Shown: one piece after another, positions 8,604 to 17,822 of the stretch | Position numbering within the stretch: position 1 is the first letter of the stretch | Layout: each line of letters starts with the position of its first letter | Assembly: GCA_035602605.1 (NCBI GenBank) | Contig: DATNLZ010000028.1 | Coordinates: 1 to 62,734 of the forward strand | Length of the DNA stretch: 62,734 nucleotides | DNA from: DASQHY01 sp035602605 | GTDB lineage: Bacteria > Acidobacteriota > Terriglobia > Acidiferrales > UBA7541 | Reading direction: 5' to 3' | Translations under genes and position numbers: made by a program | The notes under the pieces: generated by a model | The model's input: only the letters and a program-made list of their open reading frames with translations | The model's database searches: none | Told to the model about the DNA's origin: nothing

Positions 8604-8851
8604 GTGAGAGGGAGAGGCACTAATCGGTACGCGGGAAACCTTGAGCCTTTAGTTCTCAACGGCGCTGTTAGGTGGCTTTCAACTAAAGCATCGGGGCGCC
8701 GTGTAAGGTTGGGTGAGATCCTGGAGGGGCTCGGGGTGAAATTCCCCGGGCCTACTCGACCACCACGGTGCTTTAATTCGAATCGGGCAGGATGGTGCGA
8801 ATCAGCTCCATCCATCCTGGCAGACCGTCAGATCGAAGGAAAACGCGAGAC
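8604..8851 (+). other. Long intra-operon gap with a possible pseudoknotted RNA
   Basis: Most spacings in this operon are under 40 bases, but this one is 248. It contains two interleaved perfect helices: CTTTAGTT (8647-8654) with AACTAAAG (8681-8688), and ACGGCGC (8659-8665) with GCGCCGT (8696-8702). Their order gives an H-type pseudoknot. Further down are CGGGG/CCCCG closing a TGAAATT loop (8732-8748) and CAGGATGG/CCATCCTG (8788-8795, 8812-8819). It may be a cis-regulatory or processing RNA ahead of hyuB. It matches no riboswitch class fully. A 95-codon open frame in the region has no recognisable protein character. Confidence 0.35.
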
Positions 8852-10657
8852 ATGTCATTCAGTCCGGATCCGATCACGCTGCAAGTGTTGACCAGTGCAG
8901 CCTATTCCATTGCCGAAGAGATGTCCGTGGCCCTTATTCGGACTTCCCGCTCGACAAACATCAAAGATCGCCGCGACGCATCGTGCGCGCTCTATGATGC
9001 TGCCGGTGAAATTGCCGTTATTTCTCAAAGCGAAATCGGAACTCCGTTGCATTTGGGAGTAATGGGCGCCGCTGTCGGGACGGCCTTGCAAAGGATTCCG
9101 CCCTCCAGCCTCGAGCCTGGGGATGACATAGTGATGAACAATCCCTACCCGGCCGGCCCTGGCCACCTGAATGACATCTGCGTGATTTCCCCGGTTTTCT
9201 ACAAGGGGGAGTTGGTTGCAGTGGTTGCGAATCAGGCGCATCACGTCGACGTTGGAGGATACGCGCCGGGCAGCATGCCGTTTGGCGTGACGCAGATCTA
9301 TCAGGAAGGCCTGCAGATACCTCCTTTGAAGCTATCGCGCCGCGGAGAGCTGAACCATGACGTCCTTGATCTGGTGATGGAGAATGTGCGCGACCCGAAG
9401 GACCTCAAAGGGGACCTCATGGCGCAGATCGCTGCTAATAATGTCGGCGAGCGGCGCGTGTGCGAACTCATGGATCGCCACGGCAAAGAAACCGTCCAGC
9501 GCTACATGCAGGAGATCATGAACTACTCCGAGCAGCGCATGCGGTCAGCGCTGAAGAAGCTGCCAAAAGGGAAGTATTCATTCGAGGATTACTTGGAAGG
9601 CGACGGCTGGACCGACGACCCCATCAAGATAAAAGTCACCATCGAAATCACAGGGGACAAGTTTATTGTCGATTTCACCGGGACCAATAAACAGGTGCAA
9701 GGTCCGCTGAACTGCCGTCCTGCGTCAGCGGCGGCTTGCGTCTATTACGTGCTGAAAGCGGTCCTGGATCCGGATTTGCCGGCCAACGCGGGCGCGTTCC
9801 GGCCTGTAGAGGTGATTACGCAGCCGGGGTCTCTCGTAGAGGTGCAGTATCCTGGCGCCCTGGCAAACGCAAATATCATTACAACGATGAGAATCGTGGA
9901 CACGATTCTCGGTGCGCTGAAAGATGTGATTCCCGAACGCATCGTAGCTGCATGCCAATCCAATCAGCTGTTCAATATTGGCGGCCTGAATCCACGCACC
10001 AATGAGAGGTACAGCTATATCGAGACCTACGGCGGTGGCCAGGGCGGTTTGTTCGACCGCGACGGCATGTCCGGTGTTCAGATGCACATGACGAACACGC
10101 GCAACGCTCCGATTGAAGTGTTCGAAGCTAGCCACCCGATGTTCATCGAACGCTATGCATTGATACCCGATTCAGGTGGCGCAGGAAAATTCCGTGGTGG
10201 CTTCGGAAAACGCCGGGACATCCTTATTCTCAGCAGTGACAACACGGCCACCATGTCCACCGACCGTGCACGAAATCGGCCTTGGGGTCTTTTTGGTGGT
10301 GGATCTGGTGAATGCAGTAAATTCGTCTTGCGCGATGCAAAAGGAAAAACCACAGAACTGCCCTCCAAGGGTACACGGCGAATCGAACAGGGATCTGTGA
10401 TCTCCTGTATTACCGCCGGTGGCGGGGGCTACGGCGATCCGCTGGAACGCGATCCTGGCCGGGTGAGCTTTGATGTACTCGAAGGGCTAGTGAGCCGCCG
10501 CAATGCTCGTGAACTCTATGGCGTGGTTCTGGAGGGAAACGGGAACGTCAATGTCCAGAAGACGGCCGAGTTGCGCCGGTTTATAAGGGGCAAGAAGAAG
10601 GGCGGAAGTGGCGCCAGATCGAACGTGATGAAGGCCGCAGGAGCCCGACAGGGATGA
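8852..10657 (+). CDS. hyuB: Hydantoinase B / oxoprolinase-type subunit
   Basis: A 601-residue cytoplasmic protein of the HyuB family, the partner of HyuA in ATP-dependent opening of five-membered cyclic amides (N-methylhydantoin, 5-oxoproline) and in acetone-carboxylase-like enzymes. Family landmarks are DPITLQVL at the N-terminus, LIRTSRSTNIKDRRDASCAL, GDDIVMNNPYPAGPGHLND, VANQAHHVDVGGYAPGSMP, and a glycine-rich end around SCITAGGGGYGDPLERDP. The ATG at 8852 is preferred over in-frame codons further upstream because AAGGA lies about 12 bases before it and the family's start motif follows directly. It overlaps the next gene by four bases (ATGA), implying translational coupling. Whether the substrate is N-methylhydantoin is inferred from the downstream sox and purU genes. 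Confidence 0.88.
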   Translation: MSFSPDPITLQVLTSAAYSIAEEMSVALIRTSRSTNIKDRRDASCALYDAAGEIAVISQSEIGTPLHLGVMGAAVGTALQRIPPSSLEPGDDIVMNNPYPAGPGHLNDICVISPVFYKGELVAVVANQAHHVDVGGYAPGSMPFGVTQIYQEGLQIPPLKLSRRGELNHDVLDLVMENVRDPKDLKGDLMAQIAANNVGERRVCELMDRHGKETVQRYMQEIMNYSEQRMRSALKKLPKGKYSFEDYLEGDGWTDDPIKIKVTIEITGDKFIVDFTGTNKQVQGPLNCRPASAAACVYYVLKAVLDPDLPANAGAFRPVEVITQPGSLVEVQYPGALANANIITTMRIVDTILGALKDVIPERIVAACQSNQLFNIGGLNPRTNERYSYIETYGGGQGGLFDRDGMSGVQMHMTNTRNAPIEVFEASHPMFIERYALIPDSGGAGKFRGGFGKRRDILILSSDNTATMSTDRARNRPWGLFGGGSGECSKFVLRDAKGKTTELPSKGTRRIEQGSVISCITAGGGGYGDPLERDPGRVSFDVLEGLVSRRNARELYGVVLEGNGNVNVQKTAELRRFIRGKKKGGSGARSNVMKAAGARQG

Positions 10658-11679
10658 CATTGATGCTGTCAAAGCCGGACGTTGCGGGTTTGCTAGTCAT
10701 GAATGAAATGATCGCCGAGATGCAGGCGGGATTTCTAGCTTTCGCAAAGGGGGAAATACAGCAGCCCCAGCGTTTGCGTATTGCGACCAGCGATGGCTGT
10801 GGATATGGCGCATTCATGCCCTGCTACATTCCCGGCGAGGGAATGGCAGTCAAGATCAACACCAACTTCCGCGGAAATCCGGCGCTCGGATTGCCGCGCA
10901 TCCTGGGGTTGCTTGTGCTGCTTGATACTAGCACCGGAGCACCGCTCGCCATCATGGACAGCACCGCCATAACCGCCTTCCGTACGGCTGCGGCTTCGGG
11001 AGTCGCCATGCGCCATTTGTCTCGGGAAGATGCTTCCACACTGGGCGTACTGGGGTCGGGGACCCTGGCGCTGCCTCACATCCTGGCGGCAACTTCCGTA
11101 AGGGACATTCGCAGGATACGGGTGTACTCGCCGCATATCTCCAGCCGGCGGGACGAGTTTCTTGCCGCGGCCCGGGAAGCTGTGGGCGTTCCAGTTGATA
11201 TTGCAGACTCAGCGAAAGAAGTTGTGAGTAGCTCCGACATTCTTATTATCTGCACGAGCTCCTCAGAGCCAGTGTTGGATGGAAGCTGGATTCGTCCGGC
11301 TACGTGCATTGTGGCAGTCGGCAATGCCACTCCTGACTCGCGAGAACTCGACAGCATGGTTGTTAAGCGTTCCCGCGTAATTTGCGACTCGAGCAGGGCT
11401 TGCCTGGTTGAAGCCGGCGATCTGCTGATTCCGCTGAATGAAGGGTGTATCTCCACGGCTCATGTGGCGCATGATCTCGGCGATATTTTGCTCGGCCGCG
11501 AGCCTGCAGTGAGGAATGCCGATGACATCGTATTGTTCAAGAGCGTGGGGCTTGCATTCGAGGACTTGGTGGCGAGTCGTTTTGTGTATTTGAAGGCGGT
11601 GGCCGCGGGGATTGGTGAATCTTTCGATTTCCTGAGGGTGCGAGCAAGAGCTTTGGTCAATGAGCTGGGAGGCGGTTGA
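10654..11679 (+). CDS. Ornithine cyclodeaminase / mu-crystallin family protein
   Basis: A 341-residue NAD(P)-dependent enzyme of the OCD/mu-crystallin family, which includes ornithine cyclodeaminase, alanine dehydrogenase and ketimine (pyrroline-2-carboxylate) reductases. The Rossmann part carries GVLGSGTLALPHILA around residues 130-145, preceded by the family's IMDSTAITAFRTAAASG. It is wedged between hyuB and hyuA with four- and one-base overlaps, so it is made with the hydantoinase subunits. A role in reducing a cyclic imine or handling an N-substituted amino acid produced by ring opening is plausible, but the sequence does not settle it. This is an unusual position, since hyuA and hyuB are usually adjacent. 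Confidence 0.8.
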   Translation: MTLMLSKPDVAGLLVMNEMIAEMQAGFLAFAKGEIQQPQRLRIATSDGCGYGAFMPCYIPGEGMAVKINTNFRGNPALGLPRILGLLVLLDTSTGAPLAIMDSTAITAFRTAAASGVAMRHLSREDASTLGVLGSGTLALPHILAATSVRDIRRIRVYSPHISSRRDEFLAAAREAVGVPVDIADSAKEVVSSSDILIICTSSSEPVLDGSWIRPATCIVAVGNATPDSRELDSMVVKRSRVICDSSRACLVEAGDLLIPLNEGCISTAHVAHDLGDILLGREPAVRNADDIVLFKSVGLAFEDLVASRFVYLKAVAAGIGESFDFLRVRARALVNELGGG

Positions 11680-13733
11680 TGGGTCTGCGGATAGGAGTGG
11701 ATGTCGGTGGTACGTTCACTGATCTTTGCCTGTTTGACGACCGAAGCAAATTGCTGAGCATTGCAAAGGTGCCATCGACGCCGAACTCTCCGGACCAGGG
11801 AGTCCTTGAGGGCGTGCGAAGGATTCTCGCAGACACTCAATGCAGGCCTGAGGACGTGGAATTCTTCGTCCACGGGACGACGATTGCCACCAACGCGATT
11901 ATTGAATACAAAGGTGCAAAAGTCGGTTTGTTGGTGACCGAAGGATTTCGCGACGTGCTGCAGATCGTTCGTCAGGACAGGCCAAAGCTTTACGACTATT
12001 TTGCACAGCACGCCACGCCGCTGGTGCCACGGCGGCATACCTTCGAAGTTCGTGGCCGGATGCTCTTTGACGGACAGATAAAAACAGCGCTCGACGAACC
12101 TCGCACCCGTGCCTTGATCCGGCAAATCAAGAAAGCAAAGGAAGTGGACATCCTTGCTGTCTGCCTGCTGCACTCTTACGCGAATCCCGCACATGAGCTC
12201 AGGGTCCGCGAACTGATTAAGGAAGAGATGCCCCATATTAAAGTGTCTCTTTCGTGCGAAATTCTCCCCGAGATCAAGGAATACGAGCGGACTATTACCA
12301 CGGTAGTGAATGCGTACGTGTCGCCCACCGTAAATAAGTATCTTTCCAAGCTCAAGAACAAGTTGGGGGAGGAGAAAATCGGTTCAGACCTCTACATTAT
12401 GCAATCGAGTGGCGGCGTAATGACGGCCGTCACAGCAGTCGAGAAGAGTGTCCACACGGTCCTCTCGGGACCTGCCGCGGGAGCCTTAGCTGCGATGTGG
12501 ATGGGCAAGAAAGCAGGTTTTGACAATCTCATATCGATCGATATGGGCGGGACCAGCGCGGACGTTTCACTCATGAATGCCGGGAAGCTGGCCTACGCGA
12601 AGGAAAGTACGGTCGCAGGACATGTGATTAAAGTTCCAACCATCGACATCAACTCGGTCGGAGCTGGAGGTGGAAGCATCGCCTGGGTTGATTCGGGTGG
12701 CGCTTTGCAGGTGGGGCCGGCCAGCGCGGGAGCGTCTCCGGGACCGGCTTGCTATAAGCGGGGCGGGACGCTACCAACAGTCACTGATGCGAATGTAATC
12801 CTGGGGCGGATGAATCCAGAGTGCATTCTTGGCGGCGAGATGAAAATCGATGTCGAAGCCGCGCGCCGTGCGATTCACGATCACATCGCTGCTCCTCTCA
12901 AGCTAAGCCTGGAAAAGAGCGCGGAAGGGATTATTCAGGTTGTCAACGCCACCATGGTCCGCGGCATCCGGCGCGTTTCTGTGGAAAAAGGCTACGACCC
13001 CCGCGAGTTTACACTGTACGCCTTCGGAGGCGGCGGGCCGCTGCATGCCGCGTCTCTCGCTGTAGAGCTGAACATACCAAAAATTCTTATTCCGACTGCT
13101 GCGGGCGTCGGTTCGGCGATGGGTTGCATTGTTGCCGATTTCCGGCACGACTACACCCAAACCCATATTGCCAAGACGCTCGATCTTCCTGCGTCGCAAC
13201 TGCAAAGATTGTTTGGAGGACTGGAGAAAAAGGCGCTCACCCAGATGCAGAAGGAAGGCGTCTCGGCAGATCGTCTGTTGATCCTGCGCAATATTGATAT
13301 GCGCTACTCCGGCCAGGGCTATGAACTCGAGGTTCCGGTACCATCCGGGCCGATTACTTCGGACACGGTGAAGCAAGTTGAATCAATCTTCCGGGGGATC
13401 TTTCGCAGGGCTTACGGGTATGAGCCGGACGATCCTACCCAAGTCGTTACCTTCCACGTAATCGCCGTCGGCAATTTGCCTGAGGTGGAATTGCCGTCAT
13501 TGAGCTCGCATGGTAAGGACCCAAGCCATGCGGTGAAGGGCAGGCGCAAAGTATATTTCGACGGTCAGTATCAGGACGCAGTAATTTACGACGGCCAAAA
13601 ACTTGGATTCGGCAATGAGTTTCATGGGCCAGCGATCATCGAACAACGGGAATCGACCACTCTAGTGCTAAACGGGCAGCACGCGGAAAAAGGAAGTCAC
13701 GGCGAGCTCGTGATTACTGCCGCCACGAAGTAA
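11679..13733 (+). CDS. hyuA: Hydantoinase A / oxoprolinase-type ATPase subunit
   Basis: A 684-residue member of the HyuA family, whose actin-like ATPase fold phosphorylates the cyclic amide for hydrolysis with HyuB. Recognisable motifs are RIGVDVGGTFTDLCLFD (phosphate loop), FVHGTTIATNAI, the second phosphate motif IDMGGTSADVSL, INSVGAGGGSIAWVD, SAGASPGPACYKRGG, and YAFGGGGPLHAASLA. The length is normal. The ATG at 11679 overlaps the OCD stop (TGATG). A TTG three bases earlier is possible but less likely. Together with HyuB it is the ring-opening enzyme of operon 1: ATP-dependent conversion of N-methylhydantoin to N-carbamoylsarcosine, or of 5-oxoproline to glutamate, are the main alternatives. 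Confidence 0.88.
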   Translation: MGLRIGVDVGGTFTDLCLFDDRSKLLSIAKVPSTPNSPDQGVLEGVRRILADTQCRPEDVEFFVHGTTIATNAIIEYKGAKVGLLVTEGFRDVLQIVRQDRPKLYDYFAQHATPLVPRRHTFEVRGRMLFDGQIKTALDEPRTRALIRQIKKAKEVDILAVCLLHSYANPAHELRVRELIKEEMPHIKVSLSCEILPEIKEYERTITTVVNAYVSPTVNKYLSKLKNKLGEEKIGSDLYIMQSSGGVMTAVTAVEKSVHTVLSGPAAGALAAMWMGKKAGFDNLISIDMGGTSADVSLMNAGKLAYAKESTVAGHVIKVPTIDINSVGAGGGSIAWVDSGGALQVGPASAGASPGPACYKRGGTLPTVTDANVILGRMNPECILGGEMKIDVEAARRAIHDHIAAPLKLSLEKSAEGIIQVVNATMVRGIRRVSVEKGYDPREFTLYAFGGGGPLHAASLAVELNIPKILIPTAAGVGSAMGCIVADFRHDYTQTHIAKTLDLPASQLQRLFGGLEKKALTQMQKEGVSADRLLILRNIDMRYSGQGYELEVPVPSGPITSDTVKQVESIFRGIFRRAYGYEPDDPTQVVTFHVIAVGNLPEVELPSLSSHGKDPSHAVKGRRKVYFDGQYQDAVIYDGQKLGFGNEFHGPAIIEQRESTTLVLNGQHAEKGSHGELVITAATK

Positions 13734-13745
13734 GAAAGAGAGTTT

Positions 13746-14558
13746 GTGAACACAAAAACCACAGGGCAAAGAAAAGAACAAACCAAAGAAGTTTCCATCA
13801 CTGTGGATCTCGGACCACAAATTGCGCGAGTTGCCATTTCGGACGAAGTTATCGCGCGATTTAAAGACCTGATCGCGCGTCGAGTATTTGTGCCGGGAGG
13901 AAAACTGCCGCCCGAGCGCGATTTGGCGGCCGCTCTTGCCGTGAGCCGCCCCACCCTCCGCCAGGCCTTGCGCGCGCTGCAAATCCTGGGAGTAATCCGT
14001 TCCCGGCAAGGATCAGGATCTTATTTGGCGGAAACGGCCGCGGACATTCTCCGGGAACCGCTGGAATTCGCGCTCGCGATGAAGGGAGTCGTCAAAACCG
14101 ACCTCTTCGAAACCCGATGCACGCTGGAAGTAAAACTGGCCAGCTTGGCGGCCGATCGCCGGTCGGAAGAAGATCTCGCGGCCATGCGTGAAGCATTGGC
14201 CAGGATGCGGCAATCATTTGGCAATCCGGAAAAGTGGTGCGAACACGAGATTCACTTCCACGATTGCATCGTCCGCGCGGCTCGCAATGCCGTGATGAGC
14301 ACAGTCATGGAAATGCTCTCCTACATGTTGATGGAGAGCCGCATGGAAACGGTGCGATTGCTCGCGGATTACGCGACTTCGTATGAGGCGCACGAGAAGG
14401 TTTTTGTCCAAATCGAGAAGAGGGATGCGAGGGCAGCTGCCCGAGCCATGACCCAACACTTCGAGATGATGGAGACGAGAGCCAAGGAGTGCCAGATATT
14501 ACGGCCGGGTGAAGACCAAGATCAAAGTCCGAAAAGAGAAGTGAATTCGAAACGCTAG
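13746..14558 (+). CDS. FadR-subfamily GntR transcriptional regulator (operon 1)
   Basis: A 270-residue repressor-type protein. After a basic, probably disordered leader of about 20 residues comes a winged helix-turn-helix (IARFKDLIARRVFVPGGKLPP, ERDLAAALAVSRPTLRQALRAL, GVIRSRQGSGSYL), then an all-helical FCD effector domain from about residue 115 with the EHEIHFHDCIVRAA segment containing likely metal ligands. FCD regulators usually bind an organic acid or amino-acid-like ligand. It starts with GTG, 12 bases after hyuA, inside the operon, so it probably controls its own operon. The inverted repeat around the promoter near 3398 is a candidate target, without proof. Confidence 0.85.
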   Translation: MNTKTTGQRKEQTKEVSITVDLGPQIARVAISDEVIARFKDLIARRVFVPGGKLPPERDLAAALAVSRPTLRQALRALQILGVIRSRQGSGSYLAETAADILREPLEFALAMKGVVKTDLFETRCTLEVKLASLAADRRSEEDLAAMREALARMRQSFGNPEKWCEHEIHFHDCIVRAARNAVMSTVMEMLSYMLMESRMETVRLLADYATSYEAHEKVFVQIEKRDARAAARAMTQHFEMMETRAKECQILRPGEDQDQSPKREVNSKR

Positions 14559-14563
14559 GAGAT

Positions 14564-16411
14564 ATGACTATGGCTCTATCGAAACTGTCGATGGGGGTGC
14601 TCTTGCTTGCTTGTGGGCACTTGGCTGCAGGTCAATCCCTGGATCCTGATTGGCAAAAGAAACTATCGCAACCAAAATATGCAGATATGCGCTTCCGCAT
14701 GTATCAAGTTGCGATGCCGGATGGCGTGAAGTTGAGCGTCGCAGTGTGGAGCCCGGAGCCATATAAGGAAGAGAAACTCCCCACGGTGCTGGTCGCCAGT
14801 CCTTACAACAAACTGAGCCCCAGCAATATCAAGGATGCGGAGTTTTTCGTTCTGCGGGGCTATGTCTATGTGGCCTATGACCTGAGGGGTCGTTACGACT
14901 CCGAGGGCCAGGCATATTTGTACGGCGAGTATGACGGTAAGGACCTGGATGCCATGCAGAGCTGGATTGGCAAGCAGCCCTGGTCGAGCGGAAAAATCGG
15001 CATGTACGGTGGCTCCTATCTGGGATTCATCCAGTGGTCAGGCGCGTTCTATCAGAATCCGAATCTCACCGCCCTCGTACCGCAGGTTTCGCCGGACGAT
15101 CACTACGACAACGTCTATCCCTCAGGCGCCTTTCAGTTGTCCAACAGCCTTGACTTTCTGTGGTTCTGCTGTGGCGGCAGGACAAACACTCCCATCGAGG
15201 TGATGAATTGGGAGAAATGGTACAAGCATCTGCCCATTAGGGACATGGCAAATTGGGCGGGCATCCAGAACACTAAGCTGTGGAATGATTTGGTCTCGCA
15301 TCCCAATCGGGACGACTACTGGCCAGGGCCAGGCGAGCGTATCTCGCCGGGAAAGAACGGTCCGGGAAAGTACGACAAGATTCTAGTGCCTACCTTCAAC
15401 ATCTCAGGTTGGTACGACCAGGTGAGCCAGGCCACAATCAACAACTACATTGGCATGTCGAAGTACGGGCCGACAGAGCGCCGCAATCAACATAAATTGA
15501 TGATGGGACCGTGGGTGCATGGAGGATTGTTTCGCACCGAGCAGGGGGAACTGAAGTTTCCCAATCAAGCGGCCCCGAACGGAAACGAATGGCGTTTGCG
15601 CTGGTTCGACCATTTGCTGAAGGGCATGGACAACGGCTTTGAAAAAGAACCGCCAGTCTACATCTACGTGATGGGCGCCGACCAGTGGCGGAATGAGTGT
15701 GAATGGCCGTTGCAGCGGACGCAGTACACCAAGTATTACCTCCATAGCAAAGGGCAGGCGAACAGTCTGGTGGGCAGCGGCACGCTGAGCACCGAAGCGC
15801 CCGGACACGAGCCAGTGGATAGTTACATATACGACCCGAAACATCCTGTGCCCACATTGGGTGGGAACGTGGCGATGCACCCGCCACGAGTAGGCCCGTA
15901 CGACCAAACTGCTACTGAGTTGCGCAGCGACGTGTTGGTTTATACCACCGAACCGTTGAAAGAAGATGTCGAAGTGACCGGACCAGTAGTGCTGTACCTG
16001 CATGCCGCAACTGACCGGACCGACACCGACTTCACAGGGAAGATCGTGGATGTGTCTCCGAGCGGCTACGCGCAGATACTGCAGGAAGGCATCATTCGCG
16101 GACGCTATGCGAAGACATTTAAAGAACAGAATCTGCTGACACCGGGAAAGATCTACGAGTTCTATGTAGATCTTTGGTCCGCCAGCAATGTGTTCCAGAA
16201 GGGCCACAGGATACGGCTCGAGGTGTCGAGCAGTAATTTTCCGAAATACGATCCCAACCCGAATACGGGTCATAAGTTTGGAGAGGATACGGAGACCTTG
16301 GTGGCGACGCAGAAGATTTATCACGACAAGGATCATCCCTCACACATGCTGCTGCCGGTGATCGCAACGGGAAGTAAGCCGTGCGCAAACACTGCTGTCG
16401 CGCAAAAATGA
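14564..16411 (+). CDS. Exported CocE/NonD-family hydrolase, copy 2
   Basis: A 615-residue paralogue of the hydrolase at 6732, similar over its entire length. It has a short signal peptide (LSMGVLLLACGHLAAGQ), the nucleophile elbow MYGGSYLG with Ser151, DDHYDNVYPSG, GPWVHGG with the probable His, and the C-terminal jelly-roll. A notable difference is a deletion around VSHPNRDDYWPGPGERISP compared with copy 1. AGGAG stands just before the ATG. Two exported copies in one operon suggest either different bond specificities or dosage. The position directly after the regulator and before the permease suggests cleavage of the substrate in the periplasm before uptake. Confidence 0.88.
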   Translation: MTMALSKLSMGVLLLACGHLAAGQSLDPDWQKKLSQPKYADMRFRMYQVAMPDGVKLSVAVWSPEPYKEEKLPTVLVASPYNKLSPSNIKDAEFFVLRGYVYVAYDLRGRYDSEGQAYLYGEYDGKDLDAMQSWIGKQPWSSGKIGMYGGSYLGFIQWSGAFYQNPNLTALVPQVSPDDHYDNVYPSGAFQLSNSLDFLWFCCGGRTNTPIEVMNWEKWYKHLPIRDMANWAGIQNTKLWNDLVSHPNRDDYWPGPGERISPGKNGPGKYDKILVPTFNISGWYDQVSQATINNYIGMSKYGPTERRNQHKLMMGPWVHGGLFRTEQGELKFPNQAAPNGNEWRLRWFDHLLKGMDNGFEKEPPVYIYVMGADQWRNECEWPLQRTQYTKYYLHSKGQANSLVGSGTLSTEAPGHEPVDSYIYDPKHPVPTLGGNVAMHPPRVGPYDQTATELRSDVLVYTTEPLKEDVEVTGPVVLYLHAATDRTDTDFTGKIVDVSPSGYAQILQEGIIRGRYAKTFKEQNLLTPGKIYEFYVDLWSASNVFQKGHRIRLEVSSSNFPKYDPNPNTGHKFGEDTETLVATQKIYHDKDHPSHMLLPVIATGSKPCANTAVAQK

Positions 16412-16449
16412 GTATAGGTTTTCAGAGAACGTGACAAGAAGTTGCCGAC

Positions 16450-17805
16450 ATGGAGATCGCGGTGACCTCAGAAACCGGGGCGACAGGCTTATCTTCGGCA
16501 ATCACCGGCGTCGGACGTCTCCGCTGGTGGATCTGCCTGATGCTCTTTCTGGTTACTGTTACTAATTATGTTGATCGGCAGGCGATATCCATTGTTGCCC
16601 CAGTAATAGCCGCAGAGTTTAAGTTCACCAATTCTCAGATAGCCATCATGGTCAACGCATTCCTGGTGGCCTACACCTTTGGTCAACTTTTTTCTGGCGC
16701 CTTCATGGATTGGGTGGGATCGAAGCGGGGGTTCAACATCTTGGTGGTGGTCTGGTCGCTGGCTAGCATGATTACGTCGCTGGCCCGTGGCATCTTCTCT
16801 TTTAGCTTTTTCCGTTTTCTGCTCGGGCTTTCAGAGTCAGGCAATTTCCCAGGTGGCATCAAGGTTGTTTCGGAGTGGTTTCCTTTACGCGAACGCTCCA
16901 CCGCTGTCGGCCTATTCATCAGTGGCGCCAGTATCGGCGCAATTATCACTCCTCCCATCGTCGCCTCCCTGGTCGTTCATATGGGCTGGCGTCTCGCTTT
17001 TGTAGTTATCGGCATTCCCGGCATCCTCTGGGTGTTGATCTGGAGAATTGTGTATGCCCCGGTAGCCTCGCATCCCCAACTGTCTGCTGCCGAGCGCCAG
17101 TACATTCAAGCGGGGCAAATCGAGATGGCCTCTGTGCCCAATTCCGGATTGCCGTGGCTCCCATTCTTGAAGCAAAGAATGTTCTGGGGAGTTTTCCTCG
17201 GGCGCTTCGTGGAAGAGCCCGCCTCATGGTTCTACCTCACCTGGCTGCCGCTTTACCTCAAGGGCTTTCGCGGAGTTTCGCTCATCGACATTGGCTTCCT
17301 TTTAATCATTCCATTTCTCTCGCTGGATCTTGGATATATGGGAGGAGGTTGGATTGCTTCACAACTCATCAAGCGCGGCTGGTCGCTGGATCAGGCTCGC
17401 AAGAGGGTAATGGTGGTCAGTGCTGTGTTGATGGTTGCAGCCATTCCGGCGATATTCGCGCCATCGACGATTGGGTTCGTAGCGTTGGTCAGCCTCGCGA
17501 CCTTCGGCCATGGCGGATGGGCAGCCAACATCATGACCCTGCCCGGCGATATGGTTCCGCACAACTTGGTGGGAACGCTCTATGGCGTCACGGCTTGTGG
17601 TGGTGGTCTGGGCTCGATTCTGTTCATGCAGATTACCGGCAAGCTTGTGGACATGCAGCAGTCGTTTAACACAGTTTTTGTGATCGCCGGCATTCTACCG
17701 GTAATTGCGGCATGCATTATTTTGACGGTGACCGGGAAGATCGGACAGATGCGGCTTCCCGGCATCACGGACGGTTGGGCAGTAAAACATTCATCTTCGG
17801 CCTAA
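16450..17805 (+). CDS. MFS permease, anion:cation symporter (ACS) type, operon 1
   Basis: A 451-residue inner-membrane transporter with about 12 hydrophobic segments. The first segment ends with NYVDRQAISIVAP, a typical ACS-family signature (compare glucarate and hexuronate transporters), and the loop between helices 2 and 3 is DWVGSKRG. The family carries organic anions into the cell with a cation. In this operon it probably imports the hydrolysis product of the exported CocE enzymes. It is 38 bases after the hydrolase gene and 17 before the flavoprotein gene. A second ACS permease in operon 2 (46121) shows that each operon has its own importer. Confidence 0.88.
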   Translation: MEIAVTSETGATGLSSAITGVGRLRWWICLMLFLVTVTNYVDRQAISIVAPVIAAEFKFTNSQIAIMVNAFLVAYTFGQLFSGAFMDWVGSKRGFNILVVVWSLASMITSLARGIFSFSFFRFLLGLSESGNFPGGIKVVSEWFPLRERSTAVGLFISGASIGAIITPPIVASLVVHMGWRLAFVVIGIPGILWVLIWRIVYAPVASHPQLSAAERQYIQAGQIEMASVPNSGLPWLPFLKQRMFWGVFLGRFVEEPASWFYLTWLPLYLKGFRGVSLIDIGFLLIIPFLSLDLGYMGGGWIASQLIKRGWSLDQARKRVMVVSAVLMVAAIPAIFAPSTIGFVALVSLATFGHGGWAANIMTLPGDMVPHNLVGTLYGVTACGGGLGSILFMQITGKLVDMQQSFNTVFVIAGILPVIAACIILTVTGKIGQMRLPGITDGWAVKHSSSA

Positions 17806-17822
17806 TTAAGGAGACTTGGTTC

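Noticed and set aside
8732..8748. Possible FMN riboswitch (CGGGG-TGAAATT-CCCCG)
   Set aside because: Only one hairpin resembles the RFN element; the other conserved segments and the overall multi-branch order are absent.
8604..8891. 95-codon plus-strand frame between cocE and hyuB
   Set aside because: Basic, low-order composition, runs into hyuB, and lies over the predicted RNA structure; not supported as a protein.
11460..12236. Minus-strand open frame of 258 codons across the ocd/hyuA junction
   Set aside because: Crosses two genes of an overlapping operon in antisense; no family motif.
15404..16336. Long minus-strand open frame (310 codons) opposite the second CocE gene
   Set aside because: Antisense to a clear hydrolase gene, low-complexity His/Arg-rich composition, no ribosome binding site; a shadow of GC-rich coding sequence.
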